Below are positions 8,704-17,362 of a stretch of 64,000 nt of DNA, in pieces. The position numbers were made by a program, and so were the translations under genes. Under the pieces are notes generated by a model. It was not told where the DNA came from, searched no databases, and saw only the letters and a list, made by a program, of their open reading frames with translations. The stretch's first letter is position 1; the number at the start of each line of letters is the position of its first letter. Origin of the DNA: an uncultured Prevotellaceae bacterium (GTDB lineage Bacteria > Bacteroidota > Bacteroidia > Bacteroidales > Bacteroidaceae); assembly GCA_947169115.1 (NCBI GenBank), contig CAMVOK010000001.1, positions 186,001 to 250,000 of the forward strand, written 5' to 3'.

Positions 8704-8911
8704 GATGGATAATTGCGAATACGACGATATCATAAACTTGGAGCACCCGACTTCGAAGCGTCATCCGCGTATGACGATGATGCAACGTGCTGCTCAGTTT
8801 ACCCCCTTTGCCGCCCTCAATGGGCATAGTGAAAGCATAGGGAATGCGGCTCAGCAGTGGGAACAGTTGCATGACCATGCAGACACGGGATGCGCTGAAT
8901 TACCCGAATAA
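8702..8911 (+). CDS. YolD-like small protein
   Basis: 69 aa; 'SKRHPRMTMMQRAAQFTPFAALNGH' matches the remembered YolD pattern (RPRMs..eRAAQFaPFAALtGy). Confidence 0.65.
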   Translation: MMDNCEYDDIINLEHPTSKRHPRMTMMQRAAQFTPFAALNGHSESIGNAAQQWEQLHDHADTGCAELPE

Positions 8912-8912
8912 A

Positions 8913-8944
8913 TTTGGTAATACGCTTACTTTATTTTATCTTTG
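8913..8944 (+). promoter_or_regulatory. Bacteroidetes-type promoter (TTTG-N20-TATCTTTG)
   Basis: TTTG at 8913-8916, TATCTTTG at 8937-8944, upstream of the secreted protein gene. Confidence 0.55.
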
Positions 8945-8977
8945 TACCCATATACAATAAACATAATTCATAGAGTT

Positions 8978-10108
8978 ATGAAAAACACAATGAAATGGAT
9001 GATTTTGCTGGCAACACTTGTGGTGACGATGCCAGCTCGTGCACAGTTTAGCGGCCTGAAAGGCCTGGCCAAGGGCGCAAAGCAGAAAGTAACCCAAACT
9101 ACAAACACCCGTACCAATACCCAGACAGTGGAGGGGGCCAATCGCCGAACTACTGAAGGAGTTGCAGAGACCCCTATGACTACACAGTCGCAAACCCAAC
9201 GCTCAGCGGCTCCCTGGCCCATGGTCAGCGATTCGCCCAGGTACAAAGATAACATGGGTCTCCGCGACTTCCTCATGAACATCGCCGACGTGAGTGACGA
9301 AGAAATCAGTACTTTGCACGACCAAATGTTTGCCCGTTTCCGCGAAAATGCCTCCATCATCAAGGCCAACGGGGCAGATAGTTACGATGCACAGCAAGAG
9401 AATGGCCGTTTCATAGGTTTCTTCTGGAACATGAACCAAGTGCTGAACATGTGCGTAAGCAATTCCATGACCAGCAACGGAACGCTTACCCCCGATGAGG
9501 CCTATTACATGGTGCAGAGCCGCCAGGGCGGTGGCATAGGTTACTATGTCATGCAGAAGGACGGTGCTTTCCGATTCACTACTTACAAGGGTGATGGCGT
9601 GTTCCTCAATGCCGAGGAGTTGGCTCAGGCCAAGGATTCCTACATCCGTATGCGCAAGTGGCAAACACTCTCTTATCAGCTGCACATCGTAATGCAGGAA
9701 TGTGGTTATGAGGTAGATCCAGCGTTGCGAGTGGTGTATAACCGAAGCGGCATGTACGCCAATGCTGTCGAGAAAGCCTGTGAGGCCAACAACCCCGAGA
9801 ACATAGAACGCAAGCCCCGTCCTGCTGCTGGTAGTATGCACGCATCGCTGAAGGCACAAGCTTTGGCGGTGGCCAAGGCCGACGATGCAGATGTTGTGGA
9901 TATCATTATCACGAGCAACCAATGGGATGTGAAGATGAAGGGACTTGTACCTGTGAACCGTAATGTCTATGGCTACTATATCTACAAAGACGAGCAAGGA
10001 CTCCAGTGCTATTCCCGTATGTGGACGGAGGATTACATAGGTAATGGCAAATACGGCAATCTGCGCAAGGGTGGCGTCGGCGTAGGTAGTTCGTTCTACA
10101 TTAAGTAA
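8978..10108 (+). CDS. Secreted hypothetical protein
   Basis: Signal peptide MKNTMKWMILLATLVVTMPARAQ; ORF continuous to 10108. ORF-track start 8942 adds residues upstream of the likely signal-peptide start. Confidence 0.75.
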   Translation: MKNTMKWMILLATLVVTMPARAQFSGLKGLAKGAKQKVTQTTNTRTNTQTVEGANRRTTEGVAETPMTTQSQTQRSAAPWPMVSDSPRYKDNMGLRDFLMNIADVSDEEISTLHDQMFARFRENASIIKANGADSYDAQQENGRFIGFFWNMNQVLNMCVSNSMTSNGTLTPDEAYYMVQSRQGGGIGYYVMQKDGAFRFTTYKGDGVFLNAEELAQAKDSYIRMRKWQTLSYQLHIVMQECGYEVDPALRVVYNRSGMYANAVEKACEANNPENIERKPRPAAGSMHASLKAQALAVAKADDADVVDIIITSNQWDVKMKGLVPVNRNVYGYYIYKDEQGLQCYSRMWTEDYIGNGKYGNLRKGGVGVGSSFYIK

Positions 10109-10157
10109 ATTTAGATGTTGAAACAGAGGTGGTCCACGATAAGTTTTTTTGCCCTCG

Positions 10158-11174
10158 ATGAAGGAAACGTTACTTGGTAAGACCCTTGAAGAACTGCGCC
10201 CCGTGGCTGAAGCTACGGGGCTGCCACGTTTCGCGTCGGGGCAGATAGCGCAGTGGATATACCAGAAAGGGGCAACCTCTATAGACGAGATGACAAATCT
10301 CTCCAAACAGGGACGCGAACAACTGAAGGAGCGCTATGAGGTGGGACGACGCGAAGCCACGCTTTGCCAGACCTCTGTTGATGGGACAAAGAAGTATCTG
10401 TTCCCGACAGGAAACGGACATTTCATAGAGTCTGTCTTTATCCCTGACGGAGATAGGGCTACACTATGTGTAAGTAGTCAGGTGGGCTGTAAGATGGGCT
10501 GCCGGTTCTGTATGACGGGTCGGCAGGGATTCGAGGGGCAACTCACTGTGAATGACATCTTGAACCAAATATATTCCTTGCCCGAATGGGAGCAACTGAC
10601 AAACATTGTTTTCATGGGGCAAGGCGAGCCTTTCGATAATTTGGACAATGTGCTTAGGGCAACGGAGTTGTTGACCGTATCGTATGGCATGGCATGGAGC
10701 CCGAGGCGCATTACGGTAAGCACTGTAGGACTGAGGAAGGGTATGGAACGTTTCCTGCGTGAGAGTCAGTGCCATCTTGCTGTTTCCCTCCACAATCCTT
10801 TCCCTATACAACGGGCCGAGATGATGCCAGCCGAGAAATCCTTTTCTCTTACGGAATTCCTTCCACAATTGGCGCAGGAAGATTGGGCAGGACAACGGAG
10901 ATTGTCGTTTGAGTATATCGTTTTTGAAGGACTGAACGACACCAAGGCACATGCCAAGGAACTGGTGCGCTTGTTGGCACCGCTCCATTGCCGGGTCAAC
11001 CTTATCCGTTTCCATACCATTCCCGATGCGCCTTTCCGTGGGGCAGGGGAGGAGACGATGGTTCGCCTGCGAGACTATCTGTCACACCATGGGGTGACTG
11101 CTACCATACGTGCCAGTCGGGGGGAGGACATCATGGCAGCTTGTGGACTACTGAATACGCAGAAAACAAACTAA
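10158..11174 (+). CDS. rlmN: 23S rRNA (adenine-C2)-methyltransferase, radical SAM
   Basis: 'CVSSQVGCKMGCRFCMTG' radical SAM motif, 'NIVFMGQGEPFDNLDNVLRA'; ATG at 10158, alternative TTG at 10149. Confidence 0.95.
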   Translation: MKETLLGKTLEELRPVAEATGLPRFASGQIAQWIYQKGATSIDEMTNLSKQGREQLKERYEVGRREATLCQTSVDGTKKYLFPTGNGHFIESVFIPDGDRATLCVSSQVGCKMGCRFCMTGRQGFEGQLTVNDILNQIYSLPEWEQLTNIVFMGQGEPFDNLDNVLRATELLTVSYGMAWSPRRITVSTVGLRKGMERFLRESQCHLAVSLHNPFPIQRAEMMPAEKSFSLTEFLPQLAQEDWAGQRRLSFEYIVFEGLNDTKAHAKELVRLLAPLHCRVNLIRFHTIPDAPFRGAGEETMVRLRDYLSHHGVTATIRASRGEDIMAACGLLNTQKTN

Positions 11175-11210
11175 AGACCCACCCTAACCCTCCTTGTGAG
11201 GGAGGGAATG
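11174..11210 (+). repeat. REP-like dyad, copy A2
   Basis: AAGACCCACCCTAACCCTCCTTGTGAGGGAGGGAATG abutting the rlmN stop codon; inverted relative to 11273-11317. Confidence 0.75.
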
Positions 11211-11244
11211 GTTACAAATAAAGCTGAAGAGTAAAAACAAGAAT

Positions 11245-12336
11245 ATGAATACAATAGACAATCTGCGGACGTATATACTCCCCTCCCTCACATGGAGGGG
11301 GTGGGGAGTGGGTCTCTTCTTATTGCTCCTCGTCTCTTGTCAAAATGGTCATCTGGCCACCCCTTCGGCCAGTGGACGACCCTATGAAGTCCTCGTCGTG
11401 ATGGATAAAGATGCTTGGGATGCTCCCGAGGGACGTGCCCTCTTCGATGTTCTCGACACTGACATCCCTGGTTTGCCACAGCCCGAACGGTCGTTCCATA
11501 TTTCCCAAGTGGCTCCCAAGGATATGAACCGAACGCTCAGCATCTTCCGGAATATCATAGAGGTGGATATCGATCCCACGGTGTACACCACCACACGCAT
11601 GAAGTTCGTGCGTAATGTGTATGCCCGTGACCAGGTCATCCTGCGCATACGGAGCAACTCGAAGGAGGCTTTTGCTGAGTATGTTGCAGAACATGGTCAG
11701 GACATCATAGACTTCTTCACAAAGATGGAGATAAACCGCCTGTGTAAGGATTTGAGTAGAAAATACTCCAAACTGACTTACGACTTGGCTCAGGAAATAT
11801 TTGGCTGCGAACTCCGTGCCCCCGAGGAACTAAAGAACTACAAAAGAGGCAAGGACTTTTTCTGGACTACCAATAATACTCCGACAGGTCAGGTCTGCAT
11901 GATGATGTATGCCTATCCCTACGAGGGACCTGAGACATTCAATAAACGGTACATCCTCCACAAGCGTGATTCGGTGTTGCGCATCAACATGCCTGGTTCC
12001 GACCCAGATATGTACATGCAGACTGATACTGCATTTACCGATGTGCGTCCCATTGTTGTTCATCATAAGTATGCCATGGAAGCCCGTGGCCTTTGGTATA
12101 TGAGGAACGATGCCATGGGCGGTCCCTTTGTGGCCCATTTCCGAGTAGATACTGAGAACAATCGTGTGGTAGTCGTGGAAGGCTTTGTCTTTGCTCCTGA
12201 GAAAATGAAACGAGGACTGATGCGACGCATGGAGGGTGCTCTCTACATGCTTTTGTTGCCAGAGGAACAGGCAAGTGAGATAGAAACATCGCTTGAGGAG
12301 GAAACGGACACTTCTACCGATGATTCCCACAAATAA
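11245..12336 (+). CDS. DUF4837-family lipoprotein
   Basis: 363 aa; lipobox-like 'FLLLLVSCQ'; 'PYEVLVVMDKDAWD...IFRNIIEVDIDP'. Much of the signal peptide is encoded by repeat copy B2. Confidence 0.75.
   Translation: MNTIDNLRTYILPSLTWRGWGVGLFLLLLVSCQNGHLATPSASGRPYEVLVVMDKDAWDAPEGRALFDVLDTDIPGLPQPERSFHISQVAPKDMNRTLSIFRNIIEVDIDPTVYTTTRMKFVRNVYARDQVILRIRSNSKEAFAEYVAEHGQDIIDFFTKMEINRLCKDLSRKYSKLTYDLAQEIFGCELRAPEELKNYKRGKDFFWTTNNTPTGQVCMMMYAYPYEGPETFNKRYILHKRDSVLRINMPGSDPDMYMQTDTAFTDVRPIVVHHKYAMEARGLWYMRNDAMGGPFVAHFRVDTENNRVVVVEGFVFAPEKMKRGLMRRMEGALYMLLLPEEQASEIETSLEEETDTSTDDSHK
11273..11317 (-). repeat. REP-like dyad, copy B2, inside the DUF4837 signal-peptide region
   Basis: ATACTCCCCTCCCTCACATGGAGGGGGTGGGGAGTGGGTCTCTT; reverse complement resembles A2; encodes YILPSLTWRGWGVGLF. 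Confidence 0.75.
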
Positions 12337-12390
12337 TCCCATTGATTCACTTTATCCCATTATAATATCATTAAAAACAAGACAAGAAAT

Positions 12391-13479
12391 ATGGAACAAA
12401 ACGAACGCATCCGCATCGGTATCACACAGGGCGATACCAACGGAATAGGTTACGAGATTATCTTAAAGACTTTTGCCGAACCCACCATGTTGGAGTTGTG
12501 CACACCCGTAGTGTATGGTAATCCCCGTATTGCTACCTATCATCGCAAGGGGCTAAACCTGACTACGAACTTTGCTGCCATCCAAACTGCTGATGACGTG
12601 CAGCCCGACCGTCTGAACATGGTCGTTGTGGACGATGCTGAGGTGAAGATAGAACTTGGGTCTCCATCGGGGGAGGCAGGACAGCAAGCGCTCAAGTCAT
12701 TGGAACGTGCTCTGGCAGACTATAAAGAGGGAAAGATTGATGTCCTTGTGACTGCTCCCATTAACAAATATACGATACAAAGCGACACCTTCCGTTTTCC
12801 CGGCCATACGGAATATATACAGAACCATGTCGGTGAAGGAAATGAGGCTCTGATGATACTCATGAACGAGCGTATTCGCGTGGCCTTGGTGACAACCCAT
12901 CTGCCCATCAGTCAGGTTGCACAGGCAGTGACGGCAGACCGTGTGATGACCAAGTTGCGCATTCTAAATCTGGCTTTGAAGCGCGACTTCGCACTCTCTG
13001 CTCCGCGCATAGCTGTCCTTTCCCTAAATCCACATGCTGGTGAAAATGGTCTGTTGGGAAGTGAAGAGCAGGATGTGCTGAGTCCCGTTATGGAACAGGC
13101 TATTTCTGAGGGCATCTCAGCCTTTGGTCCATACGCAGCTGATGGATTCTTCGGAACTCGTGCCTACGAACACTTCGATGCCGTATTGGCTATGTATCAC
13201 GACCAAGGACTGGCTCCGTTCAAGGCGTTGGCCATGGACGATGGCGTGAACTATACGGCTGGCCTTCCGATTGTGCGGACGAGCCCCGACCATGGTACAG
13301 CCTATGACATTGCAGGGAAGGGAGTGGCCGATGAGAACTCGTTCCGTCAGGCTTTGTTCACGGCTGTTGACATATGGCGCAACCGTCAGTTCTATGATGA
13401 GGCACATGGTAATCCCCTTCCTAAACTCTACCATGACCGTCGCGAAGACGAGCGCCGTCCGCCTCGCCGTACCGAATAA
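12391..13479 (+). CDS. pdxA: 4-hydroxythreonine-4-phosphate dehydrogenase
   Basis: 362 aa; 'IGITQGDTNGIGYEII', 'LVTAPINKYTIQSDTFRFPGHTEYI', 'YHDQGLAPFKAL', 'GLPIVRTSPDHGTAYDIAGKG'. Confidence 0.95.
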   Translation: MEQNERIRIGITQGDTNGIGYEIILKTFAEPTMLELCTPVVYGNPRIATYHRKGLNLTTNFAAIQTADDVQPDRLNMVVVDDAEVKIELGSPSGEAGQQALKSLERALADYKEGKIDVLVTAPINKYTIQSDTFRFPGHTEYIQNHVGEGNEALMILMNERIRVALVTTHLPISQVAQAVTADRVMTKLRILNLALKRDFALSAPRIAVLSLNPHAGENGLLGSEEQDVLSPVMEQAISEGISAFGPYAADGFFGTRAYEHFDAVLAMYHDQGLAPFKALAMDDGVNYTAGLPIVRTSPDHGTAYDIAGKGVADENSFRQALFTAVDIWRNRQFYDEAHGNPLPKLYHDRREDERRPPRRTE

Positions 13480-14469
13480 ATGACAAATAGGTACCGAAAT
13501 ATATTCCTATTTATAGGTGTATCGGCCATCGTGGTGATGTTGCTGACGTTCCATATGTCGTGGGAAGAGGTGCTGTACCATGTACGCCGTGCCGGTGTGT
13601 GGCTGCCGGCAGTCATCCTATTGTGGGTGCCCATTTATGCGATGAATGCCTGCGCTTGGCGTGTGATTATCAACGACGGGGAGAATAGGAAAATGGGTTT
13701 CTGGCGTGTACTCAAGTACACCATATCAGGCTATGCCCTGAACTATGTGACCCCTGTCGGTTTGCTCGGGGGAGAACCCTATCGCATCATGGAACTTACT
13801 GCCTATGTCGGAAAGGCCAAGGCGGCCAGCAGTGTCATCCTGTATGCAATGATGCACATCTTTTCCCACTTCTGCTTTTGGCTTTTCAGCCTGGGTGTTT
13901 TTTTTATCCGTTATTGGGGGGAGTTATCGTGGTCCATGACTCCTGTATTATGTCTATTCATGTTGTTTTGTGCCTTGGGCTTTTATTTCTTCCTCAAGGG
14001 ATACCACGACGGGTTGGCTCTGCATGTGTTGCACTTCTTCTCTCATATGCCATGGTTGGGTGTGCGATTGAGACATCTGGAGGAAAAGTATGCTGAGGGA
14101 ATACGTAAGGTAGATAGCCAGATTGCCGCCCTGCATGCTCAGCGACGAGTTACCTTTTATTGGAGTCTCTTGTTGGAATTCCTGGCACGTATGGTTGGCT
14201 GTTTTGAGATACAGTTCATACTATTCATATTTACCTCCGATGTCAATTTCTGGGATTGTGTGTTGATTCAGGCATTTGTCAGTCTCTTTTCCAATCTTTT
14301 CTTCTTTATACCCATGCAGATGGGTGCCCGTGAAGGAGGTTTGGCCTTGGTGGCCGATGTTATGCGTATGAGTGGCGCTTATGGAGTGCTCACGGGACTG
14401 ATAACCCGTTTGCGTGAGTTCTTCTGGATTGCCGTAGGACTTTTTTTGATACGATTGGGTAATAAATAG
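13480..14469 (+). CDS. Lysylphosphatidylglycerol synthase TM-region/UPF0104-like membrane protein
   Basis: 329 aa multi-TM; 'YALNYVTPVGLLGGEPYRIMEL'; start directly abuts the pdxA stop. Confidence 0.75.
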   Translation: MTNRYRNIFLFIGVSAIVVMLLTFHMSWEEVLYHVRRAGVWLPAVILLWVPIYAMNACAWRVIINDGENRKMGFWRVLKYTISGYALNYVTPVGLLGGEPYRIMELTAYVGKAKAASSVILYAMMHIFSHFCFWLFSLGVFFIRYWGELSWSMTPVLCLFMLFCALGFYFFLKGYHDGLALHVLHFFSHMPWLGVRLRHLEEKYAEGIRKVDSQIAALHAQRRVTFYWSLLLEFLARMVGCFEIQFILFIFTSDVNFWDCVLIQAFVSLFSNLFFFIPMQMGAREGGLALVADVMRMSGAYGVLTGLITRLREFFWIAVGLFLIRLGNK

Positions 14470-14522
14470 TCACAAAAGCAATATTTTTTAAGTATTAATT
14501 TTTCGGATTTAATTTATTTTCG

Positions 14523-14530
14523 TATCTTTG
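14523..14530 (+). promoter_or_regulatory. -7 box TATCTTTG of the tRNA-Ser gene
   Basis: TATCTTTG about 70 bp upstream of the tRNA. Confidence 0.5.
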
Positions 14531-14599
14531 CACCGCTTTTCCGAGGAGAAGTCCTCGCAAGGGGGTATCTGTTGCAACATGCAGATGGTAAGTGATTCT

Positions 14600-14687
14600 G
14601 GAGAGATGGTAGAGTGGTCGATTACACCGGTCTTGAAAACCGGCGTGCTGAGAGGCACCGGGGGTTCGAATCCCTCTCTCTCCGCCA
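14600..14687 (+). tRNA. tRNA-Ser (anticodon UGA), CCA encoded
   Basis: GGAGAGA...TCTCTCC acceptor stem, anticodon loop CTTGAAA, long variable arm, T-loop GGTTCGAATCC, discriminator G plus CCA. Confidence 0.95.
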
Positions 14688-14747
14688 GCAGGGAAAAGGA
14701 GGAACAATAGACAGATGTTCCTCCTTTTTGCTTAACAGGAAGTGGAT

Positions 14748-15338
14748 ATGAAAAAGAAAAGACTGGCGATTTTCGTATCGGGCGGAGGTACAAACTGTGA
14801 GAACCTGATACGCTATTTTCAGGGTCGGGAGGACGTAGAGATTCCTCTCGTTGTAAGCAATCGGGCGGATGCGTATGCTTTGGTTAGGGCAGAGCGTTTG
14901 GGCGTGTCCACAACGGTAGTGACCAAGGCAGAACTGGCAGATGCCGTTAATGTACTTCCCTTGATGCAACACTATGGGATAGATATGATTGTATTGGCTG
15001 GTTTCCTTCCCTTGATACCGAATTATCTTATTGATGCCTATCCTCGTCGCATCGTCAATCTTCATCCGGCTTTGCTCCCCAAGTATGGCGGAAAAGGCAT
15101 GTGGGGCCATCACGTACATGAGGCAGTGAAGGCTGCTGGCGAACTGGAGACGGGAATGACGGTTCACTATGTAAGTCCTATTTGTGATGGAGGTGACATC
15201 ATTGCTCAGTTTCCTGTAGCTTTGTCGCCCGATGATACGGTGGACGATATTGCTGAGAAGGAACATCAGTTGGAAATGACACATTTCCCCCATGTCATAG
15301 ACGAACTCGTTTCTGCTCTTTCCAGTTCAGAGAATTAA
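14748..15338 (+). CDS. purN: Phosphoribosylglycinamide formyltransferase
   Basis: 'RLAIFVSGGGTNCENLIRYF', 'IVLAGFLPLIPNYLIDAYPRRIVNLHPALLPKYGG'. Confidence 0.93.
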   Translation: MKKKRLAIFVSGGGTNCENLIRYFQGREDVEIPLVVSNRADAYALVRAERLGVSTTVVTKAELADAVNVLPLMQHYGIDMIVLAGFLPLIPNYLIDAYPRRIVNLHPALLPKYGGKGMWGHHVHEAVKAAGELETGMTVHYVSPICDGGDIIAQFPVALSPDDTVDDIAEKEHQLEMTHFPHVIDELVSALSSSEN

Positions 15339-15477
15339 TAGGTTAGAAAAATCTTTCTCAAACATTCTTTTTTGTGTGATATTACGCGTATGGCAAAGAT
15401 TTTTTGTCCTACGCTTTCGTATTTCGCTTGATTTTCTTATCTTCGCCATCGGAATACACAATTTTTAACCTTTTTTT

Positions 15478-17199
15478 ATGTCTTATTTAGTACTTTTTAA
15501 ACTTCTGGGGTCATTGGCTTTGTTAATGTTCGGTATGAAGTCGATGAGCGAAGCACTTCAGAAGATGGCGGGTCCACAGTTGCGACACGTTTTGGGTGCA
15601 ATGACTACTAATCGTTTCACGGGTATGCTCACGGGCACCTTCGTAACCGCTGCAGTGCAATCGTCAACGGCTACGACCCTGATGACGGTGTCTTTCGTCA
15701 ACGCTGGTCTGTTGACGCTGGCTCAGGCCATTTCCGTTATCATGGGAGCCAACATCGGTACTACGCTAACGGCTTGGATTATGTCGGCAGGAATATCGTT
15801 TGACGTTAGCAACTTGGCTTTCCCTGCTTTTTTCGTGGGTATTATATTGATATATCAGAAGCGTTACCGCTATATCGGTGATTTCCTTTTTGGCATAGCT
15901 TTCCTTGTCTTTGCTTTGGCTACATTGAGGGCAACAGGCCAGGATATGCATTTGGGTGAGAATCAGGTCGTGCTTGATTTCTTTGCCTCATTTGACCCCA
16001 ATTCGTTTTCTACTACCCTCATATTCTTGTTGCTGGGTGGTGTGCTCACGTTCTGTGTTCAGTCATCTGCTGCCGTGATGGCCATCACCATGATACTTTG
16101 TTCAAGTGGTGCACTGCCCATTTATCAAGGTATTGCCTTGGTTATGGGCGAAAACATCGGAACCACGGTGACATCCAATCTGGCAGCTATGTCGGCGAAC
16201 ACCCAGGCTCGTCGTGCAGCACTTGCTCACCTGTTCTTTAATGTCTTTGGTGTTATTTGGATTCTCTTTGTTTTCCGTCCTTTTGTTGATGCTGTTTGTG
16301 GCCTTGTGGGCTATGATGTCACCTTAGACAAGATGAAGGTCGGAGCGGAGATGTTCTTGGCCAATGCAGCCAAACTTAGTTTTGTACTGGCGGCATTCCA
16401 TACTTGTTTTAACGTGGTAAATACGGCCATATTGATATGGTTCATCCCTCAAATTGAGCGTTTGGTTTGTTGGGTGATTAAGTCTAAGAAGGTGGATGAA
16501 GAAGAAGACTTCCGTTTGCACTTTATTACTGCTGGCTTCATGAAGACCCCAGAACTTTCTGTGCTTGAAGCCCAGAAGGAGATACAGCAGTTTGCCCTGC
16601 GTATTCAGCGTATGTTCGGTATGGTGCGCGAATTGCTTACCGAGAAAGACGAGAAACAGTTTAACAAGATGTACTCCCGTATAGAAAAGTATGAGGGAAT
16701 ATCGGATAGCATGGAACTAGAGATTGCTAAATATCTCGACGAGGTGTCCGATGCTCATCTTTCTGATGATACCAAGGCCAAGATTCGTGCCATGCTTCGT
16801 GAGATTTCGGAAATTGAGTCTATTGGTGATGCATGTTACAACATGGCTCGTACCATATCCCGAAAATATCAGGGCAAGCAAGACCATTTCATTGAAAAAC
16901 AGTACGAGCATATCCATCAGATGATGGAGCTCACCGATCAGGCCTTGACGCAAATGAACAGACTCATGGGCGGTCGCAAGGAGGCATTTGACATCAACCG
17001 TACCAAGAATCTCGAGAACGAAATTAACAACTATCGTAACCAATTGAAGTCACAGAATATCAGTGATATCAACAATCACGAATATACGTATGCTGTTGGT
17101 ACAATTTATATGGATTTGATTAACGAATGCGAAAAACTGGGTGACTATGTTGTGAATGTCGTTGAGGCACGTATGGGAATGCGTCAGCGCTTGGCATAG
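15478..17199 (+). CDS. Na/Pi cotransporter family protein with C-terminal PhoU-like region
   Basis: 573 aa; 'QSSTATTLMTVSFVNAGLL', 'MGANIGTTLTAWI', 'VQSSAAVMAITMIL', 'MGENIGTTVTSNLAA'. Confidence 0.92.
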   Translation: MSYLVLFKLLGSLALLMFGMKSMSEALQKMAGPQLRHVLGAMTTNRFTGMLTGTFVTAAVQSSTATTLMTVSFVNAGLLTLAQAISVIMGANIGTTLTAWIMSAGISFDVSNLAFPAFFVGIILIYQKRYRYIGDFLFGIAFLVFALATLRATGQDMHLGENQVVLDFFASFDPNSFSTTLIFLLLGGVLTFCVQSSAAVMAITMILCSSGALPIYQGIALVMGENIGTTVTSNLAAMSANTQARRAALAHLFFNVFGVIWILFVFRPFVDAVCGLVGYDVTLDKMKVGAEMFLANAAKLSFVLAAFHTCFNVVNTAILIWFIPQIERLVCWVIKSKKVDEEEDFRLHFITAGFMKTPELSVLEAQKEIQQFALRIQRMFGMVRELLTEKDEKQFNKMYSRIEKYEGISDSMELEIAKYLDEVSDAHLSDDTKAKIRAMLREISEIESIGDACYNMARTISRKYQGKQDHFIEKQYEHIHQMMELTDQALTQMNRLMGGRKEAFDINRTKNLENEINNYRNQLKSQNISDINNHEYTYAVGTIYMDLINECEKLGDYVVNVVEARMGMRQRLA

Positions 17200-17225
17200 A
17201 CGTGATTCCTGTTTTTGGTGTACAG

Positions 17226-17253
17226 AAAAGGCCCGATGTGCATCGGGCCTTTT
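17226..17253. terminator. Rho-independent hairpin downstream of the Na/Pi transporter
   Basis: AAAAGGCCCGATGTGCATCGGGCCTTTTC. Confidence 0.8.
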
Positions 17254-17362
17254 CTTCTTCTATATGTGGGTTAAATTCAACGTTTTCGTTAAGCCAAATG
17301 ACCAAAGCGAAGCTTGTTTCAGCTTTGGCATGACGAGAAAGGGTCGAATATAATTCAACTTC

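Noticed and set aside
9203-10306. 367-aa minus-strand ORF
   Set aside because: Antisense to the secreted protein and rlmN start; no RBS or family features.
14509-14793. Minus ORFs with 'AEREGFEPPVPLSTPVFKTGVIDHSTISP'
   Set aside because: Classic spurious translation antisense to tRNA-Ser.
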